Source: Muscardinus avellanarius (taxonomy: Eukaryota > Chordata > Mammalia > Rodentia > Gliridae). Taken from it: 64,000 nt of DNA. Shown one piece after another: positions 58,322 to 64,000 of this stretch; the stretch's first letter is position 1, and each line of letters starts with the position of its first letter. The position numbers were made by a program, and so were the translations under genes. The stretch covers positions 32,343,931-32,407,930 of the forward strand of contig OY726565.1 of assembly GCA_963383645.1 (NCBI GenBank), given 5' to 3'. The notes under the pieces were generated by a model. That model was not told the origin of the DNA. It saw nothing but the letters and a program-made list of their open reading frames with translations, and did no database searches.

Positions 58322-58499
58322 AGCCGAGCATGGTGGCACACACTTGTAATCCCTGCGCTTGGGAGGCAGAGACAGGAGGATCGCGCAGGTTTGAAGCCAG
58401 CCTCGCTGGCTTAAGAGACCCTATTTCCAAATAAAAATATAAAATAGGTCTGGGAATGTATCCCGGAGTTAGAAGGGTTTCCAGGAACCCCAGTACCAC
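58322..58499 (+). mobile_element. SINE, short (A) form
   Basis: 'agccgagcatggtggcaca' to 'aggaaccccagtaccacc'. The tail has become the (AAT)n below. Confidence 0.92.
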
Positions 58500-58500
58500 C

Positions 58501-58543
<43 letters not shown>
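58500..58543. repeat. (AAT)n microsatellite
   Basis: About 14 perfect units. The poly-Leu and poly-Asn frames here are artefacts of this repeat. Confidence 0.95.
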
Positions 58544-58547
<4 letters not shown>

Positions 58548-59479
58548 TTTCAAATCCTGGTTAAAAATAAATTCAGTGAGTAAGAAAATTATCAACAGCA
58601 TAATAGTAAGTACTAGAAGCAAAATTAAAAACTGCATACAATATGAATCATATTAATAAATTTTACATCAATGTCTTATAAATCAAATCAATTTTTCTTG
58701 AAATTCTCACTTCCTTTTAAGCAACATGTGCTATATCATTTGCTTCCTTCTCTTCTCCCGTGTCATACTCAAATATGAAAGACCTGAAAACTTACAGAAA
58801 AACAAGAAGTTCTGTTGAAAACAAAATATACTAGTACCAGGCTTATTTATGTATTTATTCATGCCAAATAGCATCTTTCCATCTCTCTGTGCCAAGGACA
58901 CTGGGTTACAGAGTTACAGAAGGCACCTTTCACTCTTTATATAATTCAAATTCTATGAAATGATGAAATATGGAAGTCATGTGTATTATACTGTTTGTGA
59001 ATAGGAAAAAGTCTTTACACTTGTAAGAAAAATCTCTCTCTCTTCTCTCTTCAGAACTTGACCGCCCCCCCTCGGAAGTTATTCTCTAGAAACGATCCAG
59101 TGTCCTTTTCTACTCAAATTGGATAGCATCAATCCTCATCTACCTTTAAGATGTGAGAACTAATCCTTTGATGGACAAAGAGCTTTCAGAACAAATCATG
59201 CCATGACTTTCTCAGGGTCTCTCTCTTTTTTTTCTGTGTGCATGTGTTTATGTGTGCGTGGTTATGTGTGTGTGTGTGGGGGGCATCTTTAGACAATCTC
59301 TTATTTGCCAAAGCCACATATTTTTAAGTGATGTTAGGATACATCTAAGCAAATATAGTTCCAGAAATAAAAAATACACAATCTAATTTGCTTTTTCTTT
59401 GGGGGATATCAGGGAAATATCTGAGTTTTCCCTTCTGCAGAATTATTTGTTCAAAAATATAAAAAGTATTGCTTTAAAT

Positions 59480-59685
59480 ATTTTTTGTGGTACTCGGATA
59501 AAACCCAGGGGTTTTCTACCTCTGGGATATACTCTCAGAACTATTTTATACTTTATTTGGAAACAGAGTCTCACTAAGTTACTGAGAGTCTCACTGAGCT
59601 GCTGAGGCTGGCCTTGAACTTGCATGATCTTCCTGTCTCAGCCTCTCAAGTACTGGGATTACACCGTGCACTACCATGCCCAGCT
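59480..59685 (-). mobile_element. SINE, long (C) form
   Basis: 'cccaggggttttctacctc', both 'cactaagtt' and 'cactgagct' segments, and the B1 end 'catgcccagctt'. Confidence 0.87.
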
Positions 59686-59689
59686 TAAA

Positions 59690-60800
59690 AAATTTAAATT
59701 AATAAATTTTGATAAAATTTTAAGTTTTAGTCAACATTAAGTCAATAATATGGCAAAAATGTCACACATGCACATACCTATGTGATATCAAGAGAGAGAA
59801 AGCAAATACTCAAAAAAAAAGCAGATCAATATGAGGAAATCTAAATCTGCTTTTCTTCACACAGATAATAATAATACAAGACACAAATAGTTTGAGCGTA
59901 AGTAGAAAATATCTGAAAAGAGTCAAATTATATGTAAATTAGGTTCCAGTGATTTTAGATGTATTGTGATCCTACAATATCCAGTATATTTTCAGTAATA
60001 TACTTACATATAAGTAGTCAATCAGTTTTTGACAGAGACACAAAATCTATTGAACTATATTGGATGGGAAAGGCTTCAGCAAGTTATGCAGTAACAAAAG
60101 GAGAAATGAAGGACAGAATAAATTTCACTTCCTTACTATAAACATTAATTTGAAATAGACCATATAATTTAGTGCAAAATCTGAAACTTTTTGAAATTGT
60201 AAAAAATTATAATAATGGAGGGAGCAAACTGTTCTTAGAACACAAAGGGCACTAATTGTAAAGGAATAAAATATATGATGGTAGAAAGCATAATGTACTC
60301 TAAATATGTATAGTTATTAATCTCAAGATCCTTTGAATATAATACCTTACATGTCACATTGAACTTCCACATGTGATAAAGAGTAGGACCTTGAATAAGA
60401 TTAACCAGGTAGGTTCAATCTAATCATGTGTCTGTCTTTAATATCAAAGGACCTTTCCAAGCTGGGTTAGAAAAGACTGAGACAAGGAAAGGAAAGATTT
60501 AAAACGTGAGAGGGACTCAGCATACCATTACTGGCTTTGAGAATGGAGGAAGGTGTCATGAGCCAAAGACTGCAGGAATCCTCTGGAAGCTGAGAACAAT
60601 CTTTGGCTGACAGCCAGTAAGAAAACTGACTTTCATTTATACTCCTGAGAGAAGTTTATTTCTGCCAACAATTCAAGTAAACAAGGAAACAAATTCTCCC
60701 CTAGAGCCTCCTAAAAGGAATGTAGCTTATGATACCTTGATTGTAGCCTTTTGAGACCCATGTTGTTTAAGCTGCAATTTGTTATGGCCATAAATAAATA
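59690..60800. other. Non-coding AT-rich sequence
   Basis: Nothing recognised; 60400-60760 slightly less AT-rich. Confidence 0.55.
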
Positions 60801-60804
60801 AATA

Positions 60805-61640
60805 CAGGAGAATTAGACTTCATCAAAATGTTAAATTTCCAGAGATCAAAAGTCGTCATTAAGAAGATCAAAAGGCAAGTCAAAGAATAGGATAAAATAC
60901 TCAAATATATGTAAGTTACAAATAATTTCTACCTGGAATATAGAAATAAATAAACAAAAAAACAACAAAAAGCAAAGTTTTTTTAGATGGATAATGAATT
61001 TGAACAGAATTTAATAAAAGGACATATGTAAATGACCAGGAAAAAACTTTCATCTGTACTTTTCTGTACTCTACAGGGAAATTAAAGTAAAAAACACAAT
61101 GATCTATCATTTTACTCCCAATGGGAAGACTAAAGGTGAAAAAATTGACACTGCTAGTTGCTGTCACAGATATGGAAAGACTGGAATGGGAACTCCATAC
61201 ATTGCAGATATGAGGATAAAATTGTTCAGCAATAAGCAAAGATTAAACAATAGTTTAATAAACACTAACATGGGTAATTTAAAAAAGCATTATGTAGCAT
61301 AAAAGAATCCAAATACAAAAAAGTGCAAAGTATAAGATTCCATCTACATGAATTTTAGAAACAGATAAAAAAACATATCTAGGATAATAAAAATCAAAGG
61401 AGGCACTACCTACAAAATTGAATGGAACAAGTAGGAGGAAACTTTCTTGAATAATGAAAATGTACTAGATCTTGTTTGAGGTAGAAGTTACATGATATTC
61501 TGCATTTATTCAAGTTCCTTATACTGTCTCTTTAGGGTCTTTGAATTCCATTGTATAAAACTTTACTGCAGCGTATTGGGTGTATTTCTTAGAAAGTTTA
61601 ACAAGGAGTATATGCATGTTACAAATATATCCAAATAGTT
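60805..61640 (+). mobile_element. Old L1 fragment (L1M-type ORF2 end / 3' region)
   Basis: 'gacttcatcaaaatgttaaa', 'gatcaaaagtcgtcattaag', 'atctatcattttactccca', 'ggaactccatacattgc' and 'aatgtactagatcttg' occur in L1M order on the + strand. Very diverged. Confidence 0.65.
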
Positions 61641-61774
61641 GGAAGTTATGAATAATGTAGGAGAAAAGTATTTTGAATTATTCATTCAATAAAAATTTGT
61701 ATTAAGAAATTGCTCTTTGCCTAGAACTGGGTTAGTTCTAGGCAAATATATGCAATGACAGATAACTGCCAAGG

Positions 61775-62132
61775 CTTGCATGTGTAATGTCCTTCAAAGG
61801 ACCATATATTGAAGGCTTGCTCCCCAGGGGATGGTGCTATTGGGAGGCAGAGGATACTTTAGGATGTGGAACCTCATTGGAAAAGGTGGGTTGCAGGGGT
61901 GTGCCTTTGAAGGGCATATTTTCTCCCTAGGTCCTTTCTCTCTCTGGCTTTTTTCAGTGGGCCAGCTCTACCCCACTGACCTCTCTCTAACATGTTGCTC
62001 TGCCTCATTCTAGGACCAAGACCAGCTGACCATAGGCTGTGACCTTTGAAACATGAGCCAATATATATCTCCCCCCATCTATTTTTCTCTCAGATATTTG
62101 GTAATTACAATGAGTATCTGACTAACACAACA
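61775..62132 (+). mobile_element. Old interspersed repeat, family not assigned
   Basis: The order 'attgaaggcttgctccccag', 'ggtcctttctctctctggc', 'gaccagctgaccatagg', 'gaaacatgagccaat' and 'gagtatctgactaacacaac' recurs in rodent and primate genomes by memory. I cannot name the family. No coding frame of note. Confidence 0.55.
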
Positions 62133-63045
62133 CCTGCAGGTACTTAAAGTTATATAGTATACAAAAATATAACAAACAGAAAAGATTATGTATACAACTT
62201 TTAGATGACAGTTGAAAGGTATTAATTTCAAAGAAGACAACATGTGCATTGAACCTTAACTCCCTTAACCTAATTTTATTATCAATTTCTTAAAAAATGA
62301 GAAGAAAACACAGACTAATTTGTCTTTTTGGTGATGTATTTTAGTACCTATTAAATTGATTATATATAACATGTAATAAATAAGTATATAAATAAAATAT
62401 TTCAAGTTTTGAAGATAAGAAAGTTGTCAGGGTCTTTCAATATCTGTAACACATGTTTTTATAATATTTTGTTGACTCAGCCCTTTTACTGAGATACATG
62501 TCCAATCTCTTGAGAAATATTTTGAAATTTTGATGTTGTAATAGGTATTTGATGTAAAAGTAATATAATTGCACAAAATTCAAACATTAGAAGATATAAA
62601 GAAGAAAGAAAAAATCATCTTATAGTCATTTCAGAAATAACCAATTAATAGTTTATGAATTTTGTAAGATCACAACTGTGTATAGAAATATATTAGTATA
62701 TAATCATACTACATGCTCATATTTATATTTTTACAATATTAGCCTATTGTAAAATTCTATGTTAAAAATGATAGATAAATTAAGAGTTATTGAGATGGTT
62801 AACAACCCTTAATGGCTGCCTAGGGGAAGTATCAGAATTTTTAACAATTCCTTAATGACATACATAAAGTTTTTTATTGTTACATTGCTCTTACAAACAG
62901 CATTGCAATGCACAAAACTTTGTAGACACATTTTAAAGCTTAGAATGATCAAGCAGCATTTTGTGAAGAATAACAGAAATAATCAAGAACACAAAGCATC
63001 ATCCTCAGAGGTTGAAGCATTTGGGAGTTCCTGTGTAGATATGTG

Positions 63046-63093
<48 letters not shown>

Positions 63094-63934
63094 TGCACAG
63101 GGGTGAGGGGTTCAACAACTTCCAGTAAGTGAAGTGCTTCCACTTTTTAGAAGTTTGCTATTATTTTTAATGGGTGAGATTTGCTAAAATATAAACACTT
63201 AGAAGACTTTTAGTTTCTGGTTCTCTGTGTAAGGAGCTTGAAAATTACTTATCTGTCTTAACAACAATTGAAAAGGTGAACATACTGAAAAATCAACTAA
63301 TTATTCTAGGATGTATACACAGATGAGAACATATGGTAGACATCAGTGTCAAGACTGAAGAGACTAATAGGAAGATATAAGGAGTCATAGCTTAACGGAG
63401 AAGAGGCTAACTAGTAGATAATACAACTTTTACCAGTTCTGGGGCAGGAAAATTTAAACTAAAACTGATAAATTGCTAGAGGCATAGTGTGGACACATCT
63501 GAGGACTAAAACTCTAGGGGATCTAGTCATAGTGGAGGTCTCCACACTTTTGTAAGAATAACCATCTGGTAATTGTCCAGTCTTTTACAATAAATATGGA
63601 GAACTGTTCCCTCACATTATCACTGGGTGGGGAATAGGGACCATTCTGAAAAACTATGCACCGGTTTGCATGCAGATTACTTTTTCTTCTTTTCTCTTTT
63701 CTCTTTATGAATGAATGGACCACATACTTAAAGGACCTTACTAAAACATACACAAGTAAATGAAACCTAGAAACCCACTAGAACATAGACTCAATTATTG
63801 TTCATATCTAATCTCAAAATTGTAATATATTATGAAAATTACTTATACATTTTTTTCAAATTATTTTTCCGAAAAAGGGGTTTTAATGCATTTTAGTGAA
63901 TGGCAAGCAGCCCTCTTATATTTGAGATCAATAC
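62133..63934. other. Non-coding sequence with (TG)n
   Basis: A (TG)n tract at 63049-63082 passes into alternating GCGC. Nothing else recognised. Confidence 0.55.
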
Positions 63935-64000
63935 AAATTTAACAAAACTTATGTCCTTTGCAAGACAATGGATGGACCTGGAAAACACTATGTTAAGTGA
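63935..64000 (+). mobile_element. L1 ORF2-end fragment running off the window
   Basis: 'cttatgtcctttgcaagac' and 'ggatggacctggaaaacac' are classic L1 ORF2-end text on the + strand, continuing past base 64000. Confidence 0.85.

Noticed and set aside
58209..58637. 142-codon minus-strand frame with poly-Leu
   Set aside because: Made of two SINEs and the (AAT)n repeat.

Overview
The window is AT-rich mammalian nuclear DNA with no recognisable host gene. The best guess for the organism is a squirrel-related rodent (Sciuridae: ground squirrel or marmot type). The basis is the main SINE: a 7SL/B1-like left half fused to a tRNA-derived ID-like right half, present in about 40 copies on both strands. 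This is the architecture described as B1-dID in squirrels, dormice and relatives. L1 3' ends of one lineage-specific type (ending near 'caatgcaccaataaaa') are also common. The species cannot be fixed from sequence alone.

Positions 1-5302 are almost a whole class I (gamma-type) endogenous retrovirus on the + strand: 5' LTR (its first ~21 bases lie outside the window), a primer-binding site resembling tRNA-Phe, a leader with a repeated 16-nt motif, a gag remnant, an integrase remnant, a broken env, a polypurine tract and a complete 3' LTR. Protease, reverse transcriptase and RNase H are missing: capsid passes directly into integrase in one reading frame, interrupted by a single TGA. The two LTRs differ at about 20 of 333 aligned bases.

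From 5303 to the end the window is a stack of retroelement insertions in otherwise non-coding sequence. L1 fragments include three with the inverted 5' segment left by twin priming (15.6, 19.3-20.3 and 27.6-29.2 kb). The last also carries a candidate 3' transduction and contains a smaller L1 tail. SINEs occur alone and nested, many with clear target-site duplications. Older layers are MIR pieces, MER5-like and Tigger-like DNA transposons, mammal-wide L1M-type fragments, a candidate solitary LTR (38.7-39.2 kb) and an unassigned old repeat (61.8-62.1 kb). Microsatellites, several grown from SINE tails, complete the picture.

No exon, tRNA gene, snRNA/miRNA gene, CpG island or CRISPR array could be supported. 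The window is best read as intergenic or deep-intronic DNA. Its interest lies in the order of insertions, the rearranged retrovirus and the structure of the SINE subfamilies. Coordinates of old repeats are approximate because they were judged by eye without alignment software.
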